Shown here: positions 35,828 to 45,187 of the stretch, piece after piece
Layout: every line of letters begins with the position of its first letter
How positions within the stretch are numbered: position 1 is the stretch's first letter
Assembly (NCBI RefSeq): GCF_011492965.1
Contig: NZ_CP045121.1
Coordinates: 1,736,001 to 1,800,000, forward strand
Direction of reading: 5' to 3'
Length of the DNA stretch: 64,000 nt
Source: Rubrobacter marinus
GTDB lineage: Bacteria > Actinomycetota > Rubrobacteria > Rubrobacterales > Rubrobacteraceae
The notes under the pieces: model-generated
Told to the model about the DNA's origin: nothing
Databases searched by the model: none
The model's input: only the letters and a program-made list of their open reading frames with translations
Program-made: the position numbers and the translations under genes

Positions 35828-37005
35828 AGGCACTGGTCTGGCACGGCAAGGAAGACGTGCGGGTGGACAACGTGCCTGACCCGGTCATCCGGCAGCCGAC
35901 CGACGCGATCGTTCGCATAACCTCGACCGCGATCTGCGGCTCCGACCTCCACCTCTACAGCAAGCTCACCCCGATCATGCGCGAGGGCGACATCATCGGA
36001 CACGAGCCGATGGGCATCGTCGAGGAGGTGGGCCGCGACGTCACGCACATAAAGCCCGGCGACCGGGTCGTGGTCCCGTTCAACATCTCGTGCGGCCACT
36101 GCTACTTCTGCGACCAGAGCCTCTTCTCGCAGTGCGAGACCACGCGCGATACCGGCAAGCTCGCCCAGACCGTCAACCTGCTCGGGCGCGGCCGGGGGGC
36201 CTCCCTCTTCGGCTACACGCACGTCTACGGGGCCGTCCCCGGCGGGCAAGCCGAGTACCTGCGCGTGCCGCAGGCCCACTTCGGTCCCATAAAGGTCCCC
36301 GAGGAGGCCCAGGACGCCCCCGACGAGCGCTTCCTGTACCTCTCCGACGTGCTGCCGACCTCGTGGCAGGCCGTCGCCTACGCCGACGTGCCCCGGGGCG
36401 GGACGCTCGCGATCTGGGGCTTAGGTCCCATCGGGCAGATGTGCGCCAGGATCGCGCTGCACCAGGGGGCCGGGCGCGTCATCGGGGTGGACAGGGTGCC
36501 GGAACGGCTCACGCTCGCGGCGAAGTACGGTGTGGAGACCGTCGACTTCTCGGCGGTCGACGACCCGGCGAGGCTCGTCGTGGAGATGACCGGCGGACGT
36601 GGGGCGGACTCGGTGATAGACGCGGTCGGCATGGAGGCGGCGGGCTCGTGGTACGACTCCGTCCTCCAAACCACCAAGATACAGCTCGACAAGCGGCGCG
36701 CCCTGCGCGACTGCATGGCCGCCGTCAGGCGCGGCGGGACGCTCTCTCTGAGCGGCGTCTACACCGGTCCTATCCAGATGTTCCCCCTGGGCGACCTCTT
36801 CGACATGCAGGTGCAGGTCCGCATGGGCCAGGCCAACGTCTGGCGCTGGGTCCCCGAGATCATGCCGCTCCTCGGCGACGACGACCCCCTTGGTACCGAG
36901 GACCTCAAGACCCACACCATGGCCCTGGACGACGCCCCTCTGGGCTACGAGATCTTCCAGAAGAAGCAGGACGGCGCCATCAAGTGCGTCCTGAAGCCGT
37001 CGTAG
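35824..37005 (+). CDS. Zinc-dependent dehydrogenase, glutathione-independent formaldehyde dehydrogenase-like
   Basis: A 393-residue MDR protein of the long form. Catalytic zinc residues: CGSD near 39 and GHE near 60. Structural zinc ligands appear as CGHCYFC and a later Cys. A loop of about 20 residues (RGRGASLFGYTHVYG) and the NAD motif WGLGPIGQ follow. The long insert GSWYDSVLQTTKIQLDKRRAL is typical of the Pseudomonas formaldehyde dismutase/dehydrogenase group. ATG at 35824 with GGGAGGAGGGAG upstream, overlapping the preceding stop. Confidence 0.87.
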   Translation: MKALVWHGKEDVRVDNVPDPVIRQPTDAIVRITSTAICGSDLHLYSKLTPIMREGDIIGHEPMGIVEEVGRDVTHIKPGDRVVVPFNISCGHCYFCDQSLFSQCETTRDTGKLAQTVNLLGRGRGASLFGYTHVYGAVPGGQAEYLRVPQAHFGPIKVPEEAQDAPDERFLYLSDVLPTSWQAVAYADVPRGGTLAIWGLGPIGQMCARIALHQGAGRVIGVDRVPERLTLAAKYGVETVDFSAVDDPARLVVEMTGGRGADSVIDAVGMEAAGSWYDSVLQTTKIQLDKRRALRDCMAAVRRGGTLSLSGVYTGPIQMFPLGDLFDMQVQVRMGQANVWRWVPEIMPLLGDDDPLGTEDLKTHTMALDDAPLGYEIFQKKQDGAIKCVLKPS

Positions 37006-37031
37006 CCGGCCTAAAGGTCCCCGAACGGATC

Positions 37032-37790
37032 TCACCTCAGGAACAGCCACAGGGCGGCGAGGACCCCGTACGCGACGATGCCGCCCCTGAGCGCCCGGTC
37101 GCTCACGCGCTGGGCGAGGCGCGCTCCCACCCTTCCCCCCGCGAGGGAGGCGGCGCCGATGACGGCCGCGGCGGTCCAGTCGACGGGCGTAAGCAGGGCG
37201 AAGCCGAGGGCGGCGGCCCCTCCGATCACGAGCTGTAGCGCCGCCTTGAGGGCGTTGAGGCGTTGCAGCGTATCCTCGAAGAACAGGCCGAGGAGGGCGA
37301 GGACGGCGACGCCTAGAGCCGCCGAGAAGTAGCCGCCGTAGACCCCGGCGAGCGCCATACCGCCGATCGCCCCGGGGCCGGGCCTCTCCCGCAGGCCCGA
37401 GCGCTTGCCCAGCCGGCGCCCGATCACCGGCTGGAGGGCCAGGAGCGCGCAGGCGGCGAGGACGAGGAAGGGCACGATCCCCTCGAAGGCGGATTCGGAG
37501 CTCGCCAGGATCAGGGCGACCCCGGCGAGGCCGCCGACGGCGCTGGCGAGGGCGAGCGGGAGCACCCTGCGCCCCTGACCCCTCAGCCCCGCGCGGTAGC
37601 CGATGGCGCCCGTCACGTACCCCGGGAAGACGGCGACGTTGTTCGTGACGTTGGCGATCAACGGCGAGTACCCCACGGCTATGAGCGCGGGGAAGGTGAT
37701 CAGAGAGCCCCCGCCCGCCGCGGCGTTCAACGCCCCCGCCACGAATCCGGCCACCGCGAGCAACACGGCGGCCCCGAGGCTCAGGTCCAA
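37032..37790 (-). CDS. TSUP (TauE/SafE) family membrane transporter
   Basis: A 252-residue protein with about eight spans and the repeated TSUP motif: GFVAGALNAAAGGGSLITFPAL in the first half and GVYGGYFSAALGVAVLALLGL in the second. The family moves sulfite, sulfoacetate or other organic acids. TTG start at 37790. It is the last gene of a four-gene minus-strand group (quinone reductase, F420 oxidoreductase, deaminase, transporter). Confidence 0.88.
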   Translation of the reverse strand: MDLSLGAAVLLAVAGFVAGALNAAAGGGSLITFPALIAVGYSPLIANVTNNVAVFPGYVTGAIGYRAGLRGQGRRVLPLALASAVGGLAGVALILASSESAFEGIVPFLVLAACALLALQPVIGRRLGKRSGLRERPGPGAIGGMALAGVYGGYFSAALGVAVLALLGLFFEDTLQRLNALKAALQLVIGGAAALGFALLTPVDWTAAAVIGAASLAGGRVGARLAQRVSDRALRGGIVAYGVLAALWLFLR

Positions 37791-37818
37791 GGCGTACCGT
37801 CGTCTCTCCCCGCGCCCC

Positions 37819-38283
37819 TCAAGGGTTCAACTGCTGCCATCGCTCGTAGACCGCGAGGCCGGCCTCGTCCGGCTCGTGCCGCATGGGGAGCCGGCGCTCG
37901 GGCCAGGGTTTCGGGTACTCGTCGTAGAAGGTCTCTAGCTCGAAGTACCTCCCGTCGTCCTTGTAGTACCTGGCGTAACTGTCGCGCTCCGTGACGAAGA
38001 CCACCCTGTCGGGGCTCGCGTAGTAGAGGGCGCCGAGGCACATGGGGCACGGGTGGGCGAGGACGTAGATCTCGCAGCCCGCGAGGCTCTCGGTACCGAG
38101 CTTCGTGCAAGCCTCCCTGATCGCGACGATCTCGGCGTGCGCGGTTGGGTCGTGCGTTTGTACGACGAGGTTCGGGCTCTCGGCGACGAGCTCGCCGCTC
38201 CGCAGGATCACGCACGCGAACGGCTTCCCGCCGCCCTCCACGTTCTCCATCGCCAGCTCGATCGTCCGCTTTATCGGGTCCAA
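37819..38283 (-). CDS. Nucleoside/guanine deaminase (cytidine deaminase superfamily)
   Basis: A 154-residue zinc hydrolase. Zinc site: HAEIVAIREA (His and catalytic Glu) and HPCPMCLGALYYA (two Cys). The C-terminal part (SYARYYKDDGRYFELETFYDEYP) resembles guanine deaminase GuaD. TTG start at 38283 with GGAGGGGGAG upstream. It lies between the F420 oxidoreductase and the TSUP gene. Confidence 0.88.
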   Translation of the reverse strand: MDPIKRTIELAMENVEGGGKPFACVILRSGELVAESPNLVVQTHDPTAHAEIVAIREACTKLGTESLAGCEIYVLAHPCPMCLGALYYASPDRVVFVTERDSYARYYKDDGRYFELETFYDEYPKPWPERRLPMRHEPDEAGLAVYERWQQLNP

Positions 38284-38337
38284 GCCGGCCCACGCTCCCC
38301 CTCCGTGCTCCGTCTCCTCACGCGCGACGCCCCGGCC

Positions 38338-39363
38338 CTACCCTCCATCCACCGCTCCGATCGCCGCCCGCCAGAACTCGTCCCTCTCGCCGGGGACGAA
38401 CGGCAGGTAGAGGGCCACGCGGTCGACGAGGCCCTCGTAGCGCTCCTTGAGGGCCGGCCCTACCCCGTCCGGCGGGGCCTCGACGGCGAAGGTGTGGAGC
38501 ATCTCGTCGGTGATGAGGTTCGGCATCTCGTCCCACTTGCCGTCCCTGGCGAGACCGCCGAGGCGGTCGCCGACCTCGCCCCAGCCGTGGACGTCGAGGA
38601 CGGTCCGGTAGGTGGGGGTGGAGGCGTAGAACGCGGCCTGGGCGCGCATCTTCTCCCGCTGCTCCGCCATGGCCTCCTCCGTCTCGCCGGTGACGACGAA
38701 GACGCTCGTCGCCAGCTCGACCTCCCGCGCGTCGCGGCCCTCCCCGGAGGCGCCCTCCTCCACGGCCGGCACGACGACCCGCCTGACGTACTCGGGGGTG
38801 TGGAAGGGGTGGACGTGGAAGCCGTCGCAGAGCTCACCGGCGAGGCGCGCCAGGCGCGTGTTCACGCCCGCGATGTAGACCGGGATCTCGGGATGCTCTA
38901 TCGGCCCCGGGTTGAAGAACGGCGTCATGAGGGTGTGCTTGTAGAACTCGCCCTCGTATTTCAGCCTCCCCTCCGTCTGGAAAGACTCCCAGATCGCGCG
39001 GAGCGCCCTGATGTAGTCCGCAAGCCTGGAGGCGGGCTTGTCCCAGGGCATGGAGAAGCGGCGGGTGATGTGCGCCTTGACCTGGGTGCCGAGGCCGAGG
39101 ATGAACCGTCCCTCCGAGATGTCCTGGAGGTCCCACGCGAGCTGCGCCGTCACCATCGGGGAGCGGGAGAACGCGATGGCGACGGAGTTTCCAAGGGAGA
39201 GGCCGCTCGTGGCGCCGGCCGCGACCGCGAGCGGGAGAAAGGAGTCGTGCTTCGTCTCGCTCGTCCACAGGCCCCCGAAGCCCAGGTCTTCTGCGGCGCG
39301 GGCGACCTCCGTAATGCCGCGCAGGTGCTTGCCGTCGACGGGGAGGCCGGCGTCTAGCTTCAT
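38338..39363 (-). CDS. F420-dependent LLM-class oxidoreductase (TIGR03617-like)
   Basis: A 341-residue TIM-barrel luciferase-like protein: MKLDAGLPVDGKHL, TSETKHDSFLPLAVAA, NSVAIAFSRSPMVTAQLAWDLQ, EGRFILGLGTQVKAHI and HVHPFHTPEY. The actinobacterial F420 branch is the closest in my memory. Its cofactor would be made by the cof genes at 50649-52942. ATG at 39363, 10 bp after a quinone reductase gene, so co-transcribed. Confidence 0.88.
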   Translation of the reverse strand: MKLDAGLPVDGKHLRGITEVARAAEDLGFGGLWTSETKHDSFLPLAVAAGATSGLSLGNSVAIAFSRSPMVTAQLAWDLQDISEGRFILGLGTQVKAHITRRFSMPWDKPASRLADYIRALRAIWESFQTEGRLKYEGEFYKHTLMTPFFNPGPIEHPEIPVYIAGVNTRLARLAGELCDGFHVHPFHTPEYVRRVVVPAVEEGASGEGRDAREVELATSVFVVTGETEEAMAEQREKMRAQAAFYASTPTYRTVLDVHGWGEVGDRLGGLARDGKWDEMPNLITDEMLHTFAVEAPPDGVGPALKERYEGLVDRVALYLPFVPGERDEFWRAAIGAVDGG

Positions 39364-39373
39364 CGTTTCCCCC

Positions 39374-40343
39374 TTACGGCAGCAGGATCAGCTTGCCGGT
39401 GGTCTTGCGGCCCTCGAGGTCGCGGTGGGCCTGGTCCGTCTCGGAGAGCTTGTAGGAGCCGCCGATGCGCACTGAGAGGTTGTTCTGCCCGATCCAGGTG
39501 AACAAGCTCTCGGCCCGCCACACGAGCTCCTCGCGCGTCGCGGTGTAGTGGGCGAGGGAGGGCCGGGTTACGAAGAGCCCGCCCTTCTGGTTGAGGACCT
39601 GCAGGTCCACCGGCGGGACGGGCCCGCTGGAGGCGCCGAAGAGGACGAGGTAGCCGCGCGGTTTCAGGGCGTCGAGGCTCCCGTCGAAGGTGGTCTTGCC
39701 GACGGAGTCGTAGACGACGTCGACCCCCTCGCCGTCCGTCAGGCGCCGCGTCTCCTCCGTGAAGTCCTTCTCGGTGTACAGGATGACCTCGTCCGCCCCC
39801 GCCCCGCGGGCGAGCTCGGCCTTCTCCTCCGTGGAGACGGTCCCGATGACCCTCGCCCCCCGCATCTTGGCGAGCTGGCAGAGCAGGAGCCCCACGCCCC
39901 CGGCGGCGGCGTGGACGAGCGCGGTCTGCCCCTCCTGCAGCGGGAACGTGCTGTGCGTGAGGTAGTGGGCCGTCATGCCCTGCAGCATGATCGCCGCCGC
40001 CACCCGGGCCTCGACGTAGGTCACGTTGAACGGCACGAGCTTGTCGACGGGGCGACGACGTACTCCGCATACGCCCCGGCACCATCGCGAAAGCGACGAA
40101 GTCCCCCTCGGAGAGCTCCTCGACCCCCTCGCCGACGGCCTCGACCTCGCCGGCGCCCTCGCGGCCCAGGGTGCGCGGCAGGTCGCCCGGGTAGAGCCCC
40201 GTCCTGTCGTAGACGTCGATGTAGTTCACCCCGCTCGCGGCCAGTCTGACGCGTGCCTCGCCGGGGCCCGGCTCCGGGACGGGGACGTCCTCGTAGCTCA
40301 ATACCTCCGGACCCCCGAACTCGTTTATCCTGATCGCCTTCAA
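39374..40343 (-). CDS. NADPH:quinone reductase-like MDR protein (QOR type), frame broken twice
   Basis: About 323 residues. Start TTG at 40343 ([15 protein letters not shown]), then [20 protein letters not shown] loop [16 protein letters not shown] and [13 protein letters not shown]. Bases are missing in the runs at 40074-40077 and 40049-40052. Restoring them gives [24 protein letters not shown], the usual QOR sequence. First gene of the minus-strand group ending with the TSUP transporter. Confidence 0.87.
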
Positions 40344-40444
40344 GCGCCACCCCCTGGAAAATCCGACCTTCCCTGACCTGTCGGGACATTGTAGCGGGGG
40401 AGCGAACGCCCCGGGCGCGACCTTTTGTAACCGCTTGATTGGAG

Positions 40445-40450
40445 TAGAAT
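40445..40450 (+). promoter_or_regulatory. -10 element of a leaderless promoter (kinase gene)
   Basis: TAGAAT ends 7 nt before the ATG at 40458. A TTTTGT about 16 nt further upstream could be the -35 box. Confidence 0.5.
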
Positions 40451-40457
40451 GCCGCGT

Positions 40458-42085
40458 ATGGAGCAGATGGTGGTGGACAACCGCTACGCGCTGGTCCGGG
40501 CGCTCGGGAGTGGGGGGATGGCGAAGGTCTACCTCGCCCACGACGAGGTCCTGGGCCGCGACGTGGCGCTCAAGATGCTGCGCGGGGCCTACGCCGAGGA
40601 CGGGGAGTTCGTCGAGCGCTTCAAGCGCGAGGCGCAGGCCGCAGCCCGGCTCTCGCACCCCAACATCGTCGCCGTCTACGACCGGGGCCGCGCCGAGGAC
40701 GGCTCGTACTACATCGCGATGGAGTACGTCCCCGGCGGGACGCTGAAGGACAGGATCGTGCGCGACGGCGCCCTGGCGCCCGGGGTCGCGGCCGGGGTGG
40801 CCGAGCAGATCGCCGACGCGCTCTCGGCGGCGCACGAGGAGGGCGTGATCCACCGCGACATCAAGCCGCAGAACGCCCTGGTGACGCGCACCGGCGACGT
40901 GAAGGTGACGGACTTCGGCATCGCCCGAGCCGCCGCCAGCCCGTCGGTCACCGCGACGAGCGTGGTCCTCGGCACCGCCGCCTACATGTCCCCGGAGCAG
41001 GCCCAGGGCAAGACGGTCGGGCCGCAGAGCGACCTGTACTCCCTCGGCGTGGTCTTGTACGAGATGCTCACCGGCGCGCTCCCGTTCGAGGCGGAGAACC
41101 CCGTGGCCGTCTCCTTGAAGCACGTCAACGACCCGGCGCCCTCGCCGCGCGAGGCGAACCCCGAGGTCCCCGAGGCCCTCGACGCGATCACGCTGAGGCT
41201 CCTCGCCAAGGACCCGAACGACCGCTACCCGAGCGCCTCCGCCCTCGCCGACGACCTCTCGCGCATACAATCCGGCCTCGCCCCGACCGTCGTGGAGGCC
41301 GAGAAGACGAAGCTCTTGTCCGCGCCTCTCGCGCCGCTGCCGCGGGACCGGGGGCGCACGGCGAAGACGGCCGTGGCACCCCCGCGTCCCGCCCCCCAGA
41401 CCGAGAACAGGAGGCGCGGGGGCGGCCTCCTCCGCCTCCTGGCCCCGCTGCTCGTCGGCGTCGCGCTCCTCGCCGGGATCGCCTACGCCCTGACCGCCGG
41501 AGACAACGCGAACACGAACTCCGGCAACGAACAGCCCGCCGCACAAGCACCGAGCGTGCAGGTCCCGGACGTGCGCGGCCAGACCGAGGAGGCGGCGACC
41601 CAGACGCTGCAGGCGGCGGGCTTCGGGGTGGAGGCCGAGCGCGAGGAGAGCACCTGGGAGCAGTTCGATACGGTCGTGGACCAGTCGCCCTCGCCCGGCG
41701 AGAGCGTGGGGGAGAACGAGACCATCACCCTTACCGTCGGCAACGGCCCCGATGAGGTCGTGGTCCCGGATCTCGTCCTCGCTTCGGAGGCGGCGGCGAC
41801 CCTCGAGTTCGAGGGGCTCGCGCTCGGGAGCGTCGAGGAGGTCTCGAGCGACTTCGTCCCCGCGGGACAGGTGATAGAGACGAACCCGGCGGAGGGGACC
41901 GAGGTCGACAGGGATACGGTCGTGGACATCGTCGTCAGCACCGGCCCGGCCACCGTCGCCGCGCCGAGCCAGCCCGTTCCCCCCGACGGCTCGGTACAGG
42001 GGGGCAGCAGGACGCGGGCGGAGGGCAGGTCCAGCCCGGCAACGGGGCAACGGAGGCGGGGGCAACGGCGGCGTCCCCGGCTTGA
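40458..42085 (+). CDS. PASTA-domain serine/threonine protein kinase (PknB-like)
   Basis: A membrane kinase of about 540 residues. The N-terminal Hanks kinase has GSGGMAKVYLA, VALK lysine, HRDIKPQN, DFGIA and the SPEQ loop. A basic linker is followed by one span (LLAPLLVGVALLAGIAYAL) and two PASTA repeats (VQVPDVRGQTEEAATQTL and VVVPDLVLASEAAATLEF) that bind peptidoglycan fragments in relatives. The frame goes wrong in the G run at 41999-42004. One added G would end it at TGA 42083-42085; a second addition would carry a Gly/Asn-rich tail on into the next gene. Start at ATG 40458, 7 nt after TAGAAT; an ATG at 40449 overlaps the -10 box. Confidence 0.9.
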
Positions 42086-42738
42086 ACGGTCAGATCCCCG
42101 GCGTGAACAACGGCAACGGTGGCAACGGTGATGGTGACGGCGGCGGGGGTAACGGCGGTGGAGACGGCGAAGAGGGGGAGAGGACTAGGGGAGCGCCACC
42201 GGCTCGTACGGCGGCATCGGGCCCCGGTCGGGTTCGCGTCGTCGCCTACGATCCGCGCTGGCCCGGGCTTTTCGAGCTCGAACGGGACCGCTTGGAGGCG
42301 GCCCTGGGAGAGCGGGCCGGGGCCATCGAGCACGTGGGCGGCACGGCCGTACCGGGGCTCGACGCCAAGCCGATCGTGGACCTCATGCTGGGCCTGGAGA
42401 GCCTCGAAGACGGCGCTCGTTGCGCCCGTTTGTTCGAGGGCGTCGGCTACGAGCAACGGGGCGAGGCGGGCGTGCCGGGCAGAATCTTCTTGAGAAAGTT
42501 CACTCCGTATCGCTACCACCTCAGCCTGGCGCCGGCCGGAGGCGAGTTCTGGGAGTGCCACCTGCTCTTTCGGGACTACCTGAGAACGCACCCGGCGACC
42601 GCCAGGGAGTACGCTCGGCTCAAGCACGAGCTCGCGGGCCGCTACCGCTACGACCGCGAGGCCTACACGGAGGCCAAGGCGGGCTTCGTCGAGGCGGTGG
42701 TCCGGCGCGCCAAGGCGGCGCGAGAACGGGGCGCGTAG
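42082..42738 (+). CDS. GrpB/UPF0157-family nucleotidyltransferase-like protein
   Basis: The recognisable domain starts at about 42232 (VRVVAYDPRWPGLFE) and runs to the end: GAIEHVGGTAVPGLDAKPIVDLML is the nucleotidyltransferase-like core with GG and DxD-like acids; RYHLSLAPAGGEFW and LLFRDYLRTHP are family segments. The upstream Gly/Asn-rich stretch probably belongs to the kinase tail, and the true start is blurred by a likely missing base near 42170-42230. The family's function is unknown; some members relate to CoaE fusions. TAG at 42736-42738. Confidence 0.78.
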   Translation: MNGQIPGVNNGNGGNGDGDGGGGNGGGDGEEGERTRGAPPARTAASGPGRVRVVAYDPRWPGLFELERDRLEAALGERAGAIEHVGGTAVPGLDAKPIVDLMLGLESLEDGARCARLFEGVGYEQRGEAGVPGRIFLRKFTPYRYHLSLAPAGGEFWECHLLFRDYLRTHPATAREYARLKHELAGRYRYDREAYTEAKAGFVEAVVRRAKAARERGA

Positions 42739-42823
42739 AGGCGCCGATCCGGCGCGTCGGGCAGGCAAGGCACTCTGCTATATTGCCGGGAGGGCGAGGG
42801 TCTCTACAAGGGGGTGGCGCGGC

Positions 42824-44407
42824 ATGGCGACGGTCCGCGAGGCTACGATGGATCTCCTGCGCGAGCTGGGGATGACCACGATCTTCGGCAACCCGGGCTC
42901 GACGGAGCTGCCGTTCTTGAGGGATCTGCCCGAGGACTTCCGCTACGTCCTCGGGCTGCAGGAGGCGCCCGTCCTCGGGATGGCCGAGGGGTACGCCAGG
43001 GAGACCGGACGCGCGGCGCTCGTCAACCTGCACACGGGGCCCGGCCTGGGCAACGCGATGGGCAACCTCGTGACGGCGTGGCACAACAAGACCCCGCTCG
43101 TCGTCACGGCCGGGCAGCAGGACCGGCGGCACATCGCGCTGGAGCCCTTGCTCACCGGCAAGCTCGTCGAGTTGGCGAGGCCCTACGTCAAGCGGAGCCA
43201 CGAGCCCTACCGGGCCGAGGACGTGCCCCGCGAGCTCCACCGCGCCTACCACACCGCCATGCAGAACCCGCAAGGGCCGGTCTTCGTCTCCATCCCCATG
43301 AACGACTGGGACGTCGAGGCGGAGCCCTTCGAGGCGCGCGAGATCTCCCACCGCTCCGCCCCGGACCCCGACGCGCTGGCCGAGGTCGCGGAGATGATTG
43401 CCGGGGCGAGGAGGCCCGCGATCGTGGCCGGGCCGGGGATCTCGCGCGCCGGGGCCTTCTACGACGCGGTGGCGCTCGCGGAGAAGGCCCGGGTGGAGGT
43501 CTGGGCGGCACCGAACTCCCCGCTGAACGGCTTCCCGGAGGACCACCCGCTCTTCGCCGGTCACCTCGTTCTCGCCCAGAAGAAGCTCGCCGAGACCCTC
43601 GCGCCCTACGACCTCGTGCTCGTCCTCGGCGCCCAGGTCTTCCAGTACTACCCGTACTTGCCCGGGCCCGTGGTCGAGGGGGGGACGCGGCTCGTCCAGA
43701 TCACCGACGACCCCGAGGAGGCGAACGGCGCCGCGGCCGGGACGAGCATCGTCGGGGACGTGGGGCTCGCGATCCGGGGCCTCGTCGAGGCGCTCCCCGA
43801 GCCGGACCGGCCGTCGCCCGCCCCGAGGGAGCGACCGTCGGCGCCGGAGGCCTCGACGCCGATGTCCGTGGACTACGTCATGCACGCCCTCGCGGGGGTC
43901 CTCCCCGAGGACGCGATGGTCGCGGACGAGTCCGCCTCCAGCAAGCCCCGGCTCCACAAGTACATCCGGCCGGGGAGCCCCGGCGGGTACCTGACCTCGG
44001 CGGCCGGCGGCCTCGGGTACTGCCTCCCGGCCGCCGTCGGCCTCAAGCTCGCCAACCCGGGCCGTCCGGTGGTGTGCGTGATCGGGGACGGCTCGGTGAT
44101 GTACTCGGTGCAGGCGCTCTGGAGCGCGGCCCGGTACGGGGCGGAGATCCTGGTCGTGGTGATCAACAACCGCGGCTACTCCATCCTCAAGGGCTTCCGC
44201 GACGCCCTCGGCATCCCCGACACCGTCCCTGGCCTCGACCTCCCCGACCTGGACGTCGTCCGCGTGGCCGAGGGCCTGGGCGTCCCGGGGGAGACGATCG
44301 AGAGCCCCGAAGCCCTCGGCGAGGCGCTCGAACGCGGCCTGAACGCGGGCGGGACCCGCCTTCTCAACGTGCTCGTCGACCCGACCGTCCCCAAGCTCCT
44401 GAGCTAG
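42824..44407 (+). CDS. mdlC: ThDP-dependent decarboxylase, benzoylformate decarboxylase-like
   Basis: A 527-residue ThDP enzyme close in motif order to Pseudomonas benzoylformate decarboxylase: GNPGSTELPFL with the active-site Ser, LQEAPVLG with the ThDP-activating Glu, and LHTGPGLGN with the first active-site His. The ThDP/Mg motif is IGDGSVMYSVQALW ending in VINN. The second histidine (His281 in the Pseudomonas enzyme, in RYHQY) is Tyr276 here (QYYPY), so the substrate or reaction may differ. ATG at 42824 after AAGGGGG; a TATATT box lies at 42778-42783. No mandelate-pathway genes are nearby. Confidence 0.82.
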   Translation: MATVREATMDLLRELGMTTIFGNPGSTELPFLRDLPEDFRYVLGLQEAPVLGMAEGYARETGRAALVNLHTGPGLGNAMGNLVTAWHNKTPLVVTAGQQDRRHIALEPLLTGKLVELARPYVKRSHEPYRAEDVPRELHRAYHTAMQNPQGPVFVSIPMNDWDVEAEPFEAREISHRSAPDPDALAEVAEMIAGARRPAIVAGPGISRAGAFYDAVALAEKARVEVWAAPNSPLNGFPEDHPLFAGHLVLAQKKLAETLAPYDLVLVLGAQVFQYYPYLPGPVVEGGTRLVQITDDPEEANGAAAGTSIVGDVGLAIRGLVEALPEPDRPSPAPRERPSAPEASTPMSVDYVMHALAGVLPEDAMVADESASSKPRLHKYIRPGSPGGYLTSAAGGLGYCLPAAVGLKLANPGRPVVCVIGDGSVMYSVQALWSAARYGAEILVVVINNRGYSILKGFRDALGIPDTVPGLDLPDLDVVRVAEGLGVPGETIESPEALGEALERGLNAGGTRLLNVLVDPTVPKLLS

Positions 44408-44435
44408 GGCGCCCGCCCGTCGAGCGGGCTCTGCC

Positions 44436-44621
44436 TTATCTGCCCTTCTGCTTGCGGGTCTCCCGGATCGCCTCCGCGTACCCGCTCGTCATCCCCTGGT
44501 AGCGATCGGCCTCGTCGTGGGCCTCTCGCCCCCCGGGACCCCTTTCGGCGAAGCGCTTCTTAAGGGCGACGGTGGTGAAGTAGACGCCGCGGTAGTAGGG
44601 GACGAGTTGCTCGAGGGTCAT
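44436..44621 (-). CDS. Small hypothetical protein, 61 residues, coupled to the peroxiredoxin gene
   Basis: Not recognised. A helical, basic protein (MTLEQLVPYYRGVYFTTVAL, RYQGMTSGYAEAIRE). Its ATG overlaps the TGA of the peroxiredoxin gene in ATGA, so translation is coupled and the two products probably work together. Confidence 0.6.
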   Translation of the reverse strand: MTLEQLVPYYRGVYFTTVALKKRFAERGPGGREAHDEADRYQGMTSGYAEAIRETRKQKGR

Positions 44622-45187
44622 CGGCGGTCTCTCGGGCCGGACGGTCGAGGCCTCTGCCTCGTCGGCGGAGAGGCTGACCTCCGGCCGGGCGTCGGGGGCT
44701 GCCCCGCGTCACCCTCCAGCCCGTCTAGCGCCTCGAAGATGGGCTCATCCCCGGGCCGGTCGGCGAAGTCGCTCCCCGCGTAGACGTAGCGCGCCGTCCC
44801 CGAACGGTCGACGACCAGGATAGCGGGCACCGCGACGCCCTCCCTGTCGTTCCACAGGTCGTAGAGCTTCGAGAGCTCCCCCCTCGCGTCGCTCAGGAGC
44901 GCGAAGGGAAGGTCGAGCTTCCGGACCATCTCCCTGTTGTGCACCGGAGGGTCGACGCTGATCCCGGCGATCCTCGCGCCGCGGTCCTCGAACTGCCCGT
45001 ACTCCCTGGCATAGCTGACCAGCTGCCCGTTGCAGTACGGTCACCAGTCGCCCCGGTAGAAGACCAGAACGATCGGCCCCTCTTCCAGCTCCCTCGCCAG
45101 GTTGAAGGGCCTGCCGCGCTCGTCCGGCAGCTCGAAGTTGGGTACCTTCTCCCCGACGGCCGGGGTCGTGCCTAGCTTCTCCGTCAC
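44618..45187 (-). CDS. Peroxiredoxin-like protein with in-frame TGA at the active-site cysteine, probable selenoprotein
   Basis: The GTG at 45187, with GGAGG 5 nt upstream, opens a frame of 190 codons interrupted only by TGA at 45041-45043. Before it: VGEKVPNFELPDERGRPF and IVLVFYRGDW. After it: PYCNGQLVSYAREYGQF, ISVDPPVHNREM and VPAILVVDRSGTARYVY. Redoxin/AhpC-TSA proteins read FYRGxWCPYC here, so residue 49 should be the catalytic Cys and the TGA would encode selenocysteine in a U-x-x-C site with Cys52. A hairpin 13 nt downstream has a GGTC loop (see next entry). The protein should reduce peroxides with a thioredoxin-type donor. The last 30 residues are basic and low in complexity. A TGC-to-TGA sequence error is the alternative. 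Confidence 0.78.
45008..45027 (-). promoter_or_regulatory. Candidate bacterial SECIS element downstream of the TGA
   Basis: On the minus strand, GGC-AGCT at 45027-45021, loop GGTC at 45020-45017, AGCT at 45016-45013, a two-base bulge AT, then GCC at 45010-45008. The loop starts with G and lies 20 nt after the TGA, within the spacing known for bacterial SECIS hairpins. E. coli fdhF also presents GGUC in its loop. Structure drawn by eye only. Confidence 0.5.
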
